From: Phytophthora quininea
Lineage: Eukaryota > Oomycota > Peronosporomycetes > Peronosporales > Peronosporaceae
Reading direction: 5' to 3'
Length of the DNA stretch: 64,000 bases
Assembly: GCA_011947345.1 (NCBI GenBank)
Contig: JAAVTG010000782.1
Location: 122,603-186,602, forward strand
Each line of letters opens with the position of its first letter. Within the stretch, counting starts at the first letter, position 1. This document shows positions 10,829 through 21,443 of this stretch, in pieces. Position numbers and translations under genes: made by a program. The notes under the pieces are model-generated. The model searched no databases. It saw only the letters and a list, made by a program, of their open reading frames with translations, and was not told the DNA's origin.

Positions 10829-11082
10829 CCTACGACGGTCGCCAGCAGCAGCGGTACAATGACGGCGGCAGGTTCATGGCTTCTGGAGCAGGCTTCGCTC
10901 CGTCACGTGGGTCATCGTCGGGCTATTCGTCAGAGTACTCGGATCGGTTCGCGCCCACCCCGATGGCTTCCAACGCGTACTCTGGACAGCGTTATGCGCC
11001 AACGCCGTCCGGATCGTCCGCATACTCGTCGGTCTCGCGTGCCCACGGGCAGTCACGTGGAGCACCGCGGTACTACCAGTAA
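10822..11082 (+). other. Probable C-terminal tail of the mucin-like protein, in the -1 frame
   Basis: Directly after the stop of the mucin-like gene, the -1 frame is open to TAA at 11080-11082. It encodes about 85 residues rich in Ser, Gly and Tyr with an internal imperfect repeat (RFAPTPMASNAYSG, then RYAPTPSGSSAYSS). This composition is protein-like, and there is no separate ATG before it. Adding one T to the TTTT run at 10823-10826 joins it in frame to the membrane domain. I infer a cytoplasmic tail separated by a one-base sequence error. A genuine -1 frameshift or a very short intron is less likely. Confidence 0.6.
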
Positions 11083-11443
11083 GTCTCGCCAGTTTTGGGG
11101 GTATTTATGTGTCGTGTTTTAGTCAGGAACTCTAGAGTGTAGAGAGCTAGCAAACCTGTGGATAAATGCAAAAGCAGTATTGATGTTCATCTATTCAGCT
11201 CTCGCCAACTTTACTACAACGTCATATGAATATGAAATGTGTGAGCTAGGGACAACATGCTGAAGGTGAAGTTCAAAGATACGCCGTCATCATTCGTGAT
11301 GACCATGAGGATGTTGAAGTTCCATGCAAGATCGCAGTCAAATAAAGCAAAGAAATCGAGGGAAACCTTCATTTCCATTAGAGTCTGTCTGCAATGGGGA
11401 TGCAGAAGACGGAAAAGCGTTTGCTTGACCAGGCTAGAGAGCT

Positions 11444-11716
11444 CTACCAGCCCCAGCCGCGGCCCCACCAGCCTCGGCCCCACGGTCCCATTCCCCACGG
11501 CCCCATTCCCCAGCCGAAGCCCGGTCCCCAGCCCCACTGCTCCTTCTTCTTGTCGTCCTTGGCGACCTTGTGCTCAGGAGCCCCACCAGCAGGTGCCACA
11601 GCGTTCGGGGCGGCGGCGTTAGTGTCGGCGAGAGCTCGTAGAGCTGGATTGGGCTGGTTGTCGGCAGCAGCGACAGTGGCGACGAGTGCGGCGACGGCGA
11701 GAGCAGTGAACTTCAT
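11444..11716 (-). CDS. Small secreted Gly/Trp-rich protein (left copy)
   Basis: This ORF encodes 90 aa from ATG at 11716. The first 18 residues (MKFTALAVAALVATVAAA) form a clear signal peptide. A short linker with KDDKKKEQ follows, then a C-terminal tail made almost only of Gly, Trp, Pro and Arg (for example GWGPGFGWGMGPWG). The frame is open further upstream to 11845, but the signal peptide fixes the start at 11716. No known effector motif is present: there is no clear RXLR or LFLAK. An almost identical copy lies at 23562-23834. The function is unknown. Trp/Gly-rich secreted tails could bind cell-wall glycans or membranes, but that is speculation. Confidence 0.75.
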   Translation of the reverse strand: MKFTALAVAALVATVAAADNQPNPALRALADTNAAAPNAVAPAGGAPEHKVAKDDKKKEQWGWGPGFGWGMGPWGMGPWGRGWWGRGWGW

Positions 11717-12311
11717 GGCACTTGGTAGTCCTTGACAGGTACTTGGTCGAAGCAGGTAAGTTGAGATATGGGATGGAGCTGTCGCCGACGAAGTTGTCCG
11801 CTGCGAACCGAAGGAAAAGACCACAGAGTTTCTTCGCCCTGGCATCGACTGCGAAGATAACTTTCCTCCTGTCTGTTATCGGGAACGTCTCCGTTAATTT
11901 GTTTACGGCGCTTTTGTTGTCCGTGACAACATCTTTCAGCCGTCCATCGATTTGGTCGGACTCAGTTCGTCAGAAATCCCAGGAATGCTCAAGGATTGCA
12001 CGAGACTTGGCTCTGCGAACACTTAGCGGTGAAGGAGCTGAGCGAGCACAGGCAGCGGTTCCGCGGAATCAGCGGCTGAACACTATCTGTTGGGCTACCG
12101 GACGCTGGGCCTTTGGCTTTCGAACAGCTCATACATCATGCATTGGCTCGTTTGGAGATCGTTTCCATTAATATCGCTGAAGTGCGTCATTTGCTGCTCC
12201 AGGCCGGGCCAATTCCTCGATTCTCGTCGCTGAAGATCCTGTAATTTGAGGTGGTCGACGTTGTGAACGTAATGTTCCTTCCGTCTCAAGTGCCGTTCTT
12301 CAGCAGCAGGC

Positions 12312-12663
12312 ATGGACAGCCACCACGATGCCAAGCTAGTCAAAGCCGAGTGGAAACGCGAAAAAGCACCGTAAAAATGGTCCGACTGCGTTCCTCAAGA
12401 AGATGAAGCTGGCAGATATGATCCAGGAGCGACGACACCTTGAAAGAAAACTGCACAAGACAATACTACCCAGAGCTCGAGCAGAGCTTGATCGTCGTGA
12501 ACGCACATCCGATCGACTATCGATGGCAGACAAATTCCTTCAGCTCACTCTCGAGCGTGCAGTGCTCCGAAGTCAAAACCTCGCGCTCACATCAACTATT
12601 CTACACCACCAGAAGCTGCAGGATGAGCAAGTGAAAAGGAGTTTTCACGGCAAGTTTGAGTAG
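12312..12663 (+). pseudogene. Short basic coiled-coil protein, frame-broken (left copy)
   Basis: ATG at 12312 opens a basic N-terminus (MDSHHDAKLVKAEWKREK) that meets a stop 20 codons later. The next frame carries 86 coding-like residues from 12403 to TAG at 12661-12663 (RRHLERKLHKTILPRARAEL, LERAVLRSQNLALTSTILHH), predicted as charged helices. A change of one A in the AAAAA run near 12360 would join them into one protein of about 117 aa. The same break occurs in the inverted copy, so it is either real or predates the duplication. It resembles the bZIP-like N-terminus of oomycete regulators, but no canonical basic-region signature is complete. Function unknown. Confidence 0.4.
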
Positions 12664-12836
12664 TTTATTTTCTTCCTAGTCATTTTGCGTCAGCTAATAT
12701 ATTGATTTGTTTCTTCAGACCATGAGCACCCGCGACACTAACCACCAGCGAATCTCGGCGGGTAAAGAGATTAGTCCACGCACCGAGTCTTCCGATAAGT
12801 AGTGCCTCAAGCTGTGTCTCCCGTCGTCGATCTACG

Positions 12837-13916
12837 ATGGTTTTACTCAACGTGGTTGAAATGTTGGAGGACTTATCGATGACTTCGGTCGAAGCAAACG
12901 TCAAAGCTGCTCGAACAGGTCAAATGGAAGACTTCAAGCGATTGCTCGGCCGATCGGACTGCTATCCTCTGCAAAAGCTGCTGGATCGAATGGACACGTC
13001 AAAGGCTCTACCGGTAGCGTTGCTTTTCGAAGATTGTGGCGACAGAGATCGTGTCCGCCACGTTGTATTGAACATTGCCGCTGCTCGAGGTTTCGTCGAC
13101 GTCGTTGAACTTCTCTCAAGGAACGTATCGGAACCGGGTTTTGGTGTGCGTGCTCTCTCGAACGCCATTTCAGGAGGTCATGTCGAAGTGGTGAAAGTGC
13201 AGCTGACTCCTGACGGAATCCATTGGCATATCACGAAAGCTGTCGATCAAGCGGCAGCAGAAGGACAGCATGCCATTGTGCAGCTAATCCACGAGCGCTT
13301 CCGTGGACTTGCCAACGCATACGTTTGGACACGGGACGACTTGTTTGCCCACACGGCGCGCTACGGAAGACCAGCCAGCGTCAAGTACCTGTTCGAGCAT
13401 GGTTTTTGGGTTTCGAATTTGACTGGAGACGCTGTCGTGGCTGCAGCAGACACAGATCGTATCGACGTACTCGAGTTCTTACACAGCACTGGGAAGATTT
13501 CGTCACAATCGCTTGACGAAGCGTTCGTAGCTGCCGCTCGAAATGCCTGTTTGAAGTCGGTGAAGTGGCTGTTTGCGAAGCAGCTTGCATCAGCACAGGC
13601 AGTGAACGGCGCGGTTCTAGCGGCGACCAGTGTTGCGGTCGTCAAATTCCTGCTCGACACGGTTCTAATCTCTGTGGACTCCATTGGCAATATTTTACGA
13701 GCGGATCCACAGCAGAATCACCACAGTCGTCGCAGCAAGTATTTGGACCTTGCCAAATGTTTGGTTGATGAAGGCAGAGTTCCTGCCGAGGTACTGGCCC
13801 AGGAAGCAGAGAGAGCTGCGAATTGTGGCGGTGCAGCGTTGGTGGAAATCTTTCGCGAAGATCGCAATGACGGACTGCAACTTCAGAATCGCAGTACCGT
13901 GGGCCACCTGTTTTGA
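12837..13916 (+). CDS. Ankyrin-repeat protein, oomycete type (left copy)
   Basis: This ORF encodes 359 aa and is open end to end. Repeating helix-loop-helix units are visible through the protein (IAAARGFVDVVELLSRN, ALSNAISGGHVEVVKVQL, AAARNACLKSVKWLFA), with the divergent A-A-x-G-x-x-x-V-V-x-x-L pattern typical of oomycete ankyrin families. The start MVLLNVVEMLEDLSM is shared with the copy at 21444-22445. The last 30 residues differ, because the inverted duplication ends inside the gene. A candidate polyadenylation signal aataaa lies at 14005-14010. It is probably a cytosolic protein-interaction scaffold; no enzymatic domain is seen. Confidence 0.8.
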   Translation: MVLLNVVEMLEDLSMTSVEANVKAARTGQMEDFKRLLGRSDCYPLQKLLDRMDTSKALPVALLFEDCGDRDRVRHVVLNIAAARGFVDVVELLSRNVSEPGFGVRALSNAISGGHVEVVKVQLTPDGIHWHITKAVDQAAAEGQHAIVQLIHERFRGLANAYVWTRDDLFAHTARYGRPASVKYLFEHGFWVSNLTGDAVVAAADTDRIDVLEFLHSTGKISSQSLDEAFVAAARNACLKSVKWLFAKQLASAQAVNGAVLAATSVAVVKFLLDTVLISVDSIGNILRADPQQNHHSRRSKYLDLAKCLVDEGRVPAEVLAQEAERAANCGGAALVEIFREDRNDGLQLQNRSTVGHLF

Positions 13917-14428
13917 AGCCTATGGAAAGATCTCGCTGCGAAACTTCAACATATATTTCTGATACTTAAACCCTGACGAAACCGATGGCATCATTGGCAT
14001 GTTTAATAAAAGGTTTGCAGCCATATAACAGTAAGATTTCTATAATATATAACCTTTATTGAAAATGTATCCTTGGATAATTAATTCTTAGAAGCTCCTT
14101 TCCCCTCGGCCGCGCGACCCTTCACGCTGGAACTGCCACATTAGCATTGGCGCTTCGGACGGCACAACTCCCGCCACGCACGCAGCTCTCACTCAGACCC
14201 AGCCGCTGTGTTCGCTGCTCCATCATCTGTACTACCCTCGAGGCCTTGTTCGAGCCTTCAACGCCCTCTACAAGCCTCAAGAGACAAGTCTAGCCGCCAT
14301 GTACGTGACGCGGCGTCTGCTGCGCTCCACGCTATCGGACGCGACCCCGAGGCCTTAGAAGAGAAGCAGCCATCTTCGCCACCCCGGTAACCCCCAAGAG
14401 ACGCGCTGCGGCGCGTGCAACCGCCAAA
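13917..14428. other. Intergenic region with 3' signal of the ankyrin gene and 5' region of the chromo-barrel gene
   Basis: The left part is AT-rich and carries aataaa at 14005-14010. The right part is GC-rich, with a short ORF at 14208-14390 that resembles nothing known and is more likely 5' UTR. Confidence 0.4.
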
Positions 14429-16323
14429 ATGGATGCAGATTCTGTTGGTCGTATTACGACCAAGTCGTTGGAGAACGCTGACAACGAGAAGAACAAGCGC
14501 CGCGCCAAGAGGAAGGACAAACAGGTGCCAGAGACCCCTAAGAGTGCAGAGAGCAAGCTCTATGGCTGTGGTATGCTGGTGGACGTCCGCTACCGCAACG
14601 AGTTTATTGAAGCCAAGGTCGTGGACTTGGACCCGCACAAGGAGACGATCTACGTGCACTACATGGGCTGGAACGCCCGCTACGACGCGTGGGTGACGCC
14701 CGAGGACGTGGCTGCCCACGGCAGCGAGAGCTTAGCCAAGAAGAAGGACGTGAGTTGGGACGGAGAGACGTCACTGTTTGTGACGAAAGAGGAAGCTGTA
14801 AAGCTCAAAGCAAAGAGCAAAAAGTCTCCAAAGCAAGAAATTCACCCAGAAAATAGGTGAAGGGAAGGAGAAGAAGCGACGAGCAGTGGAGACCAGTGAA
14901 GAGCCTCCCAAGAAAATAAGAAAGAGTCCTAAGAACAAGAAGAGTAGCAAAAGAGTGGCAAGAAGAGTCCGAAACGGGCGAAAGGTCTCAGGAATGTGAA
15001 GAATGCAGAGGTTGCAGAGGTGGAAGCCGAGCCTGAACACGGTACGAAGAGTCCTCGAGTGCGAAGACCGTCGAGAAAGGTCCAGGTTGCAGTGGGGACG
15101 ACGGACGAAGCGAGTGAACGGAAGAAGAAAGCAGAGACAGCGGATTTGGTGCTGGAGGTGGAGATCGGAGCCGGCAACGCAGCGATCGAGGAAGGTAACG
15201 CCGTAGAAGAGCAAGTAGAAAGCGGACCCACTGGTCGAGCGAAAAACAGACGCACTCCAAGGTGAAAAGTAAGCGGAAACGTAAGTCAGCGGGAGAAGTA
15301 GAAGAAGATGAGGACTTTGTGCCCGAGAAGAAGGACAAGAAGTCCAAACGAGGCGGAGCTGCCAGTAGCAAATCGCCAGCTAGTACTGCTCAAGCTCGTC
15401 GCCCTGGTAATGGCGGATTAAGCGGCCCGATCCGAGAGAAACTGCGCGACATCTTCCAACAACGTGTGCAGCAGAGGGAGCAAATGGAACAGTTGACTGC
15501 AGCTGAAACGGGCCTTCATCAATCGCTAGAGACGCACGAGGAGGATGAAGCGGCAGCCGCAGAGGTCGACAGTGCAAAGGAGGATGCTACTCCTGCAGCG
15601 ATGGTCAGCCCCAATGCAGCGACAGATGAGTATCAACGGCAGCTGCAACAGTATTATTACCATCAGCAGTTGCTACTCGCCATGAGTTTGTCGAGTGGAA
15701 TGGCCGGCGCTGAGGAAGACCCGAGCACGATCGCTCTTCATGGCGGGATCATCGACCCGCGCATCATCCAAGAGCGACTCAGTGCGCTCGAGGAGCGTCG
15801 TCGACAGCAAGCGCAGATCCAAGCGTACTACCAGCAACTGATGCTCACTCGAGAGAGGAATGTCCGCGCACTGGCAGCGAATCAAGCGTTCGTGAACGCC
15901 AGCTCCGCAGTCTGGGAGCAGCAGCTGAAGGAGTCGACGCAAAGCGAAGAAGACAGCACGTCAATTAAGAGCTGGAAAGATATGACTGGCAACGGCGGGA
16001 ATTCCGCCGACAAGGATGATAACAACGACAGCACCGCCGATAAGGACCCAGAGATAGGCAAAGGCGGTGGGGATCATGACGCCCCTCGATCAGAAAAGTC
16101 GGACACGAGCGACGGTGGTGACAATAGCAAGGAAAGCGAAACTAGCGCAGCCGTCTCAACCAGCAGTGCAGCGAACGAAGCCAACTTGGCATCGCCCGAC
16201 ACGGTGGAAAAAGCTGCCGAAGGTTCCGTGGCGTCGACGCAGTCAACGCCAGCAAAAAGCGCCAGCAAATGCGACCCTGCCGACGCTCCTTCTGAAAACG
16301 TGCTGTACGAGTTCATCCTGTAG
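14429..16323 (+). CDS. Tudor-knot/chromo-barrel nuclear protein, frame-broken
   Basis: ATG at 14429 starts a Lys/Arg-rich segment, then a Tudor-knot (MRG15/MSL3-type chromo-barrel) domain at residues 45-100 (YGCGMLVDVRYRNEFIEA, YVHYMGWNARYDAWV). Such folds bind methylated histone tails or nucleic acid. Coding continues in three further frames, with switches near 14850, 14945 and 15262: a long Lys/Ser/Pro-rich basic linker, then a Gln-rich helical region (QRQLQQYYYHQQ, RIIQERLSALEERRRQQ), then an acidic Ser-rich tail ending at 16323. The switches fall in A-rich runs and look like missing bases. aataaa follows at 16356-16361. It lies just upstream of the SNF2 gene on the same strand. I infer a chromatin reader. 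Confidence 0.65.
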
Positions 16324-16486
16324 TCGGTTCCAATATGTGTTCCTTTTGGCGCGCTAATAAAAAGTACCCAAAATGATGCGCAAACGTTATCTTACTTTCA
16401 GTATACTTGTCTCCGAAATAGTGTGAAAGAAGCGCCAGTCGCACGCCAAAACGAGAAGCTTCCAGCCCCATCAACGAGGTCTTGAG

Positions 16487-19400
16487 ATGTCGGACGTGGA
16501 GCTGGTCGAGAACGACTCTGGCGAGGTGGGATGGGCGACAGGAGCGCAGGAATCTAGCGAGGAAGAGGCGCAGAGCGACGATATCGACAGCGACGACTTT
16601 GAGAGCGAGGACGAGGCCCAAGAGACCCCAGAGAATGGGGTCCACGAGTATTTCCGACAGAGAAAGACCCGGTCTAGCTCTAAAGGAGGCACCAAACCTA
16701 AAACTAGGAAGCGCAAAGCCGATCGAACCCTGCGAGGCGAGCGGGCCAGGAACCGGCGACGCCAAATCGCCGACGTCATGGACGACGCCGAGCTGGACGA
16801 CTCGACGTTGAAAGCCCGAGAAGCAGAGGCCAAACGAGCCGAGAAAATTGACAAAATCTTGGGGATTTCTCCAATTTGTCTGAGGAGCAGCTAGCCGCCG
16901 ACGAGGAGAAGGCCAAGATGCTGTGTATCAATCCAGTGTCCCAAGATGGGGCTCCTCCGGAGGGAGAAGAAGGCACAGAGAACGCCCCCGTGTTTGTGTT
17001 CAAAGACCTCGTGAGCAAGCTCAAACCTCACCAAATCGTAGGCGCTAGATTCCTATGGAGTCACATTGCAGCAGATCCTGGCTTTGGATGTGTCCTCGCA
17101 GACTTTATGGGGCTGGGGAAAACCCTGCAGGTTATTACAACAGTGCAAGCTTTTCTGTCGCAAAAGAAACTGGAAGTGGATGGTTTCTTGACGCCAAAAC
17201 ACAAACACGTTTTGATTCTAGCGCCGACCATTTGTGTGCGCAATTGGGAGGCGGAAGTCGTGAAATGGCTCGGCAAAAAGAAGCGAGACGGTTGGGCTTG
17301 CACACGTTGGAGTCGAGTCGAGAGAAAAAGATGAGCGACCGCGTGCACGTGGTCAAGACCTGGCACAAGCGAGGAGGACTGCTGATCATGGGCTACGAGC
17401 TCTATCGCCTGTTAGTGCTCCAGTCCAGTGGCGAGGAGAAGATCGCCGCGGGGAATCAAAAGTACGCGCACTTAATCAAGCAGGTATATGGGTGTCTGAG
17501 TGATCCAGGTCCCGACCTGATTGTACTAGATGAAGGTCATCGCGTGCGTGATCGCAAATCGAAAATGGTAAAAGCTCTGGCGCATGTGAAGACGTCCCGA
17601 CGCATAATCTTGACGGGATATCCGCTGCAGAACCACTTGGAAGAGTACTGGACGATGGTCAACTTTGCAAGACCGGACTATCTCGGTTCCTTGGAAGAAT
17701 TCAAAAACCGATTCGTGGACCCCATCAAGAACGGTCAGTGTATCGATAGTTCTGAAGTTGACGTAAGACTGGCGCGGCAGCGTGCGTTCGTCTTGACACG
17801 TGAGCTGAAGCCTTTGGTGCTGCGTCGAGATCAGCAATATCTCTTCAGACAGCTCCCACCAAAGAAGGAGTATGTTTTGCTGTGTAAATTGACAGATGCT
17901 CAGGCAGAGCTCTATCGGATTTTTCTCGAATGTGGAGTGCCCAGACGTGGTGATACTGGTAAGGTCAATGTCCTTGGAGGATACCACATCTCACTAGCTA
18001 TCTCGAACCATCCTGATGTGCTGATGGAAACGTTCAAACAGCTACAAGAAGACGTGCGTAATGGCAACCTTAGAAAGAGAGATAAGTCAAAACGTGGAGG
18101 ATACGCAAGTCTCTTCGGCGTCGAAGATGGCGGAGAAGACGATTACGATCCATGTATCGATTTGCCGAGTCCGACGGCGCCGCCAACGCCTGCAGCTCCC
18201 GCAACGCCTGCCACCTCTGCTGAGTCGAACGATATTCAGGTTGGTTACTCGTCAGACGAAGGTGAGACAGACCTGTTGAATGCTCTGGATGCTCCGAGTA
18301 GCAAGCCAATACCAAAGCCAACGATGCCAACGGGTGAGGAGTGCCATCGTCTGAGTTTTGCTCAGGACTTTATGGACAAATACGTCCCAACTCAACTCCA
18401 ATCCAGTGGCAAAATGATGCTCCTCATGCAAATTCTGTCCGAGTGCCAAGACATCGGCGACCGTGTGATCCTTTTCTCTCAGAGCATCCCGACGCTAAAC
18501 ACAATCGGGGAGATGATCCGCCAGCACAACAAATACCAACGTCGACACTCGAAGCGGCTGTCCTATCTGCGCATTGATGGTAGTACGCCACAGCAAGACC
18601 GCTTCCGCCAGATCGCGCAGTTTAACGACCTCGAAGAAGACGTCGACTTGATCATGATCTCCACCAAAGCAGGTGGAGAAGGCATCAACTTGTGCGCCGG
18701 CAATCGCATCATCATCTTCGATGTCTGCTGGAACCCTTGCAATGATTCACAGTCAATGTGTCGCTCCTATCGCTTTGGCCAAACTAAGCCAGTGTTTGTA
18801 TACCGCTTTGTGACGGCAGGTACGATGGAGAAGAAGGTTTACGACCTGCAAATTCGTAAAGAAGGTGTCGCCAAGAGGATCGTGGACGAGAAGACGATGG
18901 AGCGCAAGTTTAAGAGTACAGAGCTGCAAAACTACTTTGATGTGGGCGAGTTTGAGGAGTCGCTGAATCATGCGCAAGGTAAGAAGATCGACGACGAGGT
19001 GAAGGCGATCCCACAAGCCGACACGGTGCTCGACCATCTTTTACGGGATAATGAGGAAAGAGCCGTCACTGTCTCGGTAGCAGACGAAGGTGAGAAGTCA
19101 ACTCTGCCTGAGAGGTGTATCATTGACTGGTTCGAGCAAGAAACCATGTTTGAAGAAGATTTGGATCAACAGTGTTCCCCTGTGGAACAAAAGGAACTAA
19201 TTGAGAGCTACACGTACTTGAAGGCAGTGCGGAGATTGCGCAGCCGAGGAGGAACGCACCTCATTAGTCGTGACGGTTTGCTAGTAAAGATGTGCGATAC
19301 TTGCCGAGCTGTGAACGAGATTTACCCGCAAGCAACGACACAAGTCCCAGTGCCGGCGAAGATCGAGTGCTCCTATTGCAAGAGACAAACGTCAACGGTT

Positions 19401-20348
19401 GGGGCTGTTCCTCCCTCAGTTAATACAGCGCCTGGAAACCCGTTCGCGGGTTTGTCTGGTGTGCCTGGGGGTATTCCAATGCCTCCAGTTCTGGTGCCTA
19501 CAACTGCAGCAGCGATGGCAGCGGCCACTGCTGCTGCCGCGGCGGCACTAGGTGCTGCGCCTTCTGGCCAACCTGGTCAAAGTCGTGTGCTTCCTCCCCA
19601 TCTGTATGCGCTTTACATGCAACAGGAGAAGGAAAGAAATGAGAACCAGCAACAGTCGGGACAACCACAACAGCCGCAGGATAGTAAGCTTATGCAGCTA
19701 GAGCAGCTGCGCTTGGAGATGCAGCAGAAAATGGAGATCCAACGTGCGGAGATGCAGCGCCGACGCCTTGAGCTGCAGCGTAAGCAGCTGGAGGCGGAGG
19801 CTGCTAAACGTCGGAAGGAGCGCTTGACGATGAAGCTCAACGATCGATATATACTGGTGCTTCGTCGAGGCATTAAAGGTTGCCAGGATCTTAAGCGCAA
19901 AGCTGAGAGCTGTGGCGCCACGATGGCCATCGAGGTGAACTCCCAGCTCACGGATATCGTTAGTGCCATGACCAAGGCGGAGACGCTCAAATGGCTTAAG
20001 CTGAACAAACTCCCAGCTGATGTGGAGCTGCATGATGACGTGTGGCTGCGCAATGAAATCGCCAAAGAAAAAGGTTTACCTTTGATTCCAACGAATGAAG
20101 CAAGTAGTACAGATACAAAGGAAGATGGGGATGTCAAGCCTGCTATTCCCACCCTTGCCATCAGTACGAGCAGTGGGCAGAGTCCGCAAACGACGGTGGA
20201 TACGAATAGCGACTACATTGAGCTTCTGGACTCGGACGATGACGAGGAACCTCCGAAATCAGCAGACAGTGGAGAGCCAAACAGCGGTATCGTCAGTCAA
20301 ACTCCCACCGGGGTGGACGATGACGACGATATCATCGAGATTTTGTAG
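16487..20348 (+). CDS. SNF2-family chromatin remodelling ATPase, ATRX/ARIP4 (RAD54L2) type
   Basis: The product is about 1290 aa once two breaks are allowed for (near 16862 in a GGGG run and near 17292 in acggttggg, each repaired by one base). An acidic N-terminus precedes SNF2 motif I (ADFMGLGKTLQVI), motif II as DEGH (LIVLDEGHRVRD) and LTGYPLQNHLEEYWTMVNF. Then come the C-terminal helicase motifs (ISTKAGGEGINLC, CRSYRFGQTKPVFVYRF). DEGH instead of DEAH, together with LTGxPLQN..EY..MVNF, is characteristic of the ATRX/ARIP4 group of ATP-driven DNA translocases. The tail has CDTC/CSYC cysteine pairs (about 19290-19380), Ala- and Gln-rich tracts, a long coiled coil and an acidic DSDDDEE/DDDDIIEIL end. 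Nuclear. The upstream gene is a histone-reader-like protein on the same strand. Confidence 0.85.
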
Positions 20349-20405
20349 GACGGCACGACAAGCAGCACACTAATTCAATTTATAACGAGCGTTTGATAGG
20401 ATGCC

Positions 20406-21316
20406 TCATGACTCGACGATGAATTCCACGTCGTCGCTCTTGGCAGGAGGCAGCAAGCAGCCGTCTCGAATCACAGCGTTGGCCATTACTTTGGCGACGT
20501 TAGCAGGGTTGCTGCCGAGTAGAATATTCATGGCCTGGAACACATCCGAAAATGCGTTGTACACGACGAGACGCCCAGTACCGTCAATACTAATCAGCGT
20601 CGACGTCGGACACACGAATGGGCGATGTAGGACCCTCTCCACAAGAGCTTCGTCCTGCAAAATATGTGGGAACACCGTCTCAAGTGTGGCAGTCGACACG
20701 ACCCCTCAAATTCCCCAACACATTTGACCAGACATCCCTCGTCATCACTGGACACGACTTTCGCGGAGAAGTTGGCAAGTCGACGCACTCCAAATAATTG
20801 CTTGTAGGAACGCCATTGCTCCATGAAGTTGATCCTTCCTGTGACGCCACCGCCGACACTCATATCTTCATCTAGAAGCACGTCAAGGAAGTGTTGATCT
20901 CGAGTTGGTAGCAGATCCGGATACCCTTGTTTGAACACGTCGAAGAAGTGGTCTATGGCCTGTAAGGAGTGGCTTTGGAAGTGCATGCGGCCTGCCAACA
21001 CACGCGTCTCCAGCAAACTCTTATGCAGCAGACAGTCCTGGATCTGTTGGCGTAAGTTATTGACATCAAGTGTGAGGTGTAGGACCCGCAGGTTATCGGC
21101 GTCTCGCTGCAAATTTTTGGTGGACGTTTTGCGCCTTCTGCGGGCTTTTGGTCCACTTTTCGCTCGTCGGATCTCGATTGCAACGATATTGGCACCGCGA
21201 GGAAGAACACGAGAGCAGGAAGTAATCCGATCTTGTTTAGTGTTTGATGGCCTCGAAATTACCGCTGGGTCCTCCTGACTGCTGTCGGACGCATTGAGCA
21301 GCAGCGAGAGGTCCAT
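20406..21316 (-). CDS. Oomycete bZIP-like transcription factor with NTF2-like C-terminal region
   Basis: On the minus strand from ATG at 21316, residues 45-80 form a basic segment (GPKARRRRKTSTKNLQRDAD) followed by a leucine-zipper-like helix (LRVLHLTLDVNNLRQQI). Next comes a conserved region typical of oomycete bZIP-like proteins (FFDVFKQGYPDL, DEDMSVGGGVTGRINFMEQW) with an NTF2/SnoaL-like pattern. The frame breaks near 20705 in a GGGG run. One added base joins it to 20699-20406 (LETVFPHILQDEALVERVL, then FVCPTSTLISIDGTGRLV), which completes the domain. The basic region lacks the canonical N-x7-R signature, so DNA specificity cannot be inferred. It is transcribed toward the SNF2 gene. Confidence 0.65.
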
Positions 21317-21443
21317 GCGAGAGGTCCAAAGAGGGAGGGACTCGAAGCAGTCGCTATTCTCTTCTTTGTAGAAGGATTAGTCGCACTGACTCCTGGAATA
21401 GGAACAGGTGATATTTTGTAAGTTACGTGGCTAGTTTTCCGCT

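Larger units (their letters stand above)
11264..13862. repeat. Left arm of a 2.6-kb inverted duplication
   Basis: This segment matches 21440-24017 in reverse complement with only scattered substitutions and small indels. The outer break is near 11264/24017 and the inner break near 13862/21440. The arm holds a secreted-peptide gene (-), a coiled-coil ORF (+) and an ankyrin gene (+). The arms are separated by about 7.6 kb of single-copy genes. Confidence 0.9.

Noticed and set aside
11444..11716. RXLR effector call for the secreted peptide
   Set aside because: The only similar string is LRALADTN, which does not match RXLR, and no dEER follows.
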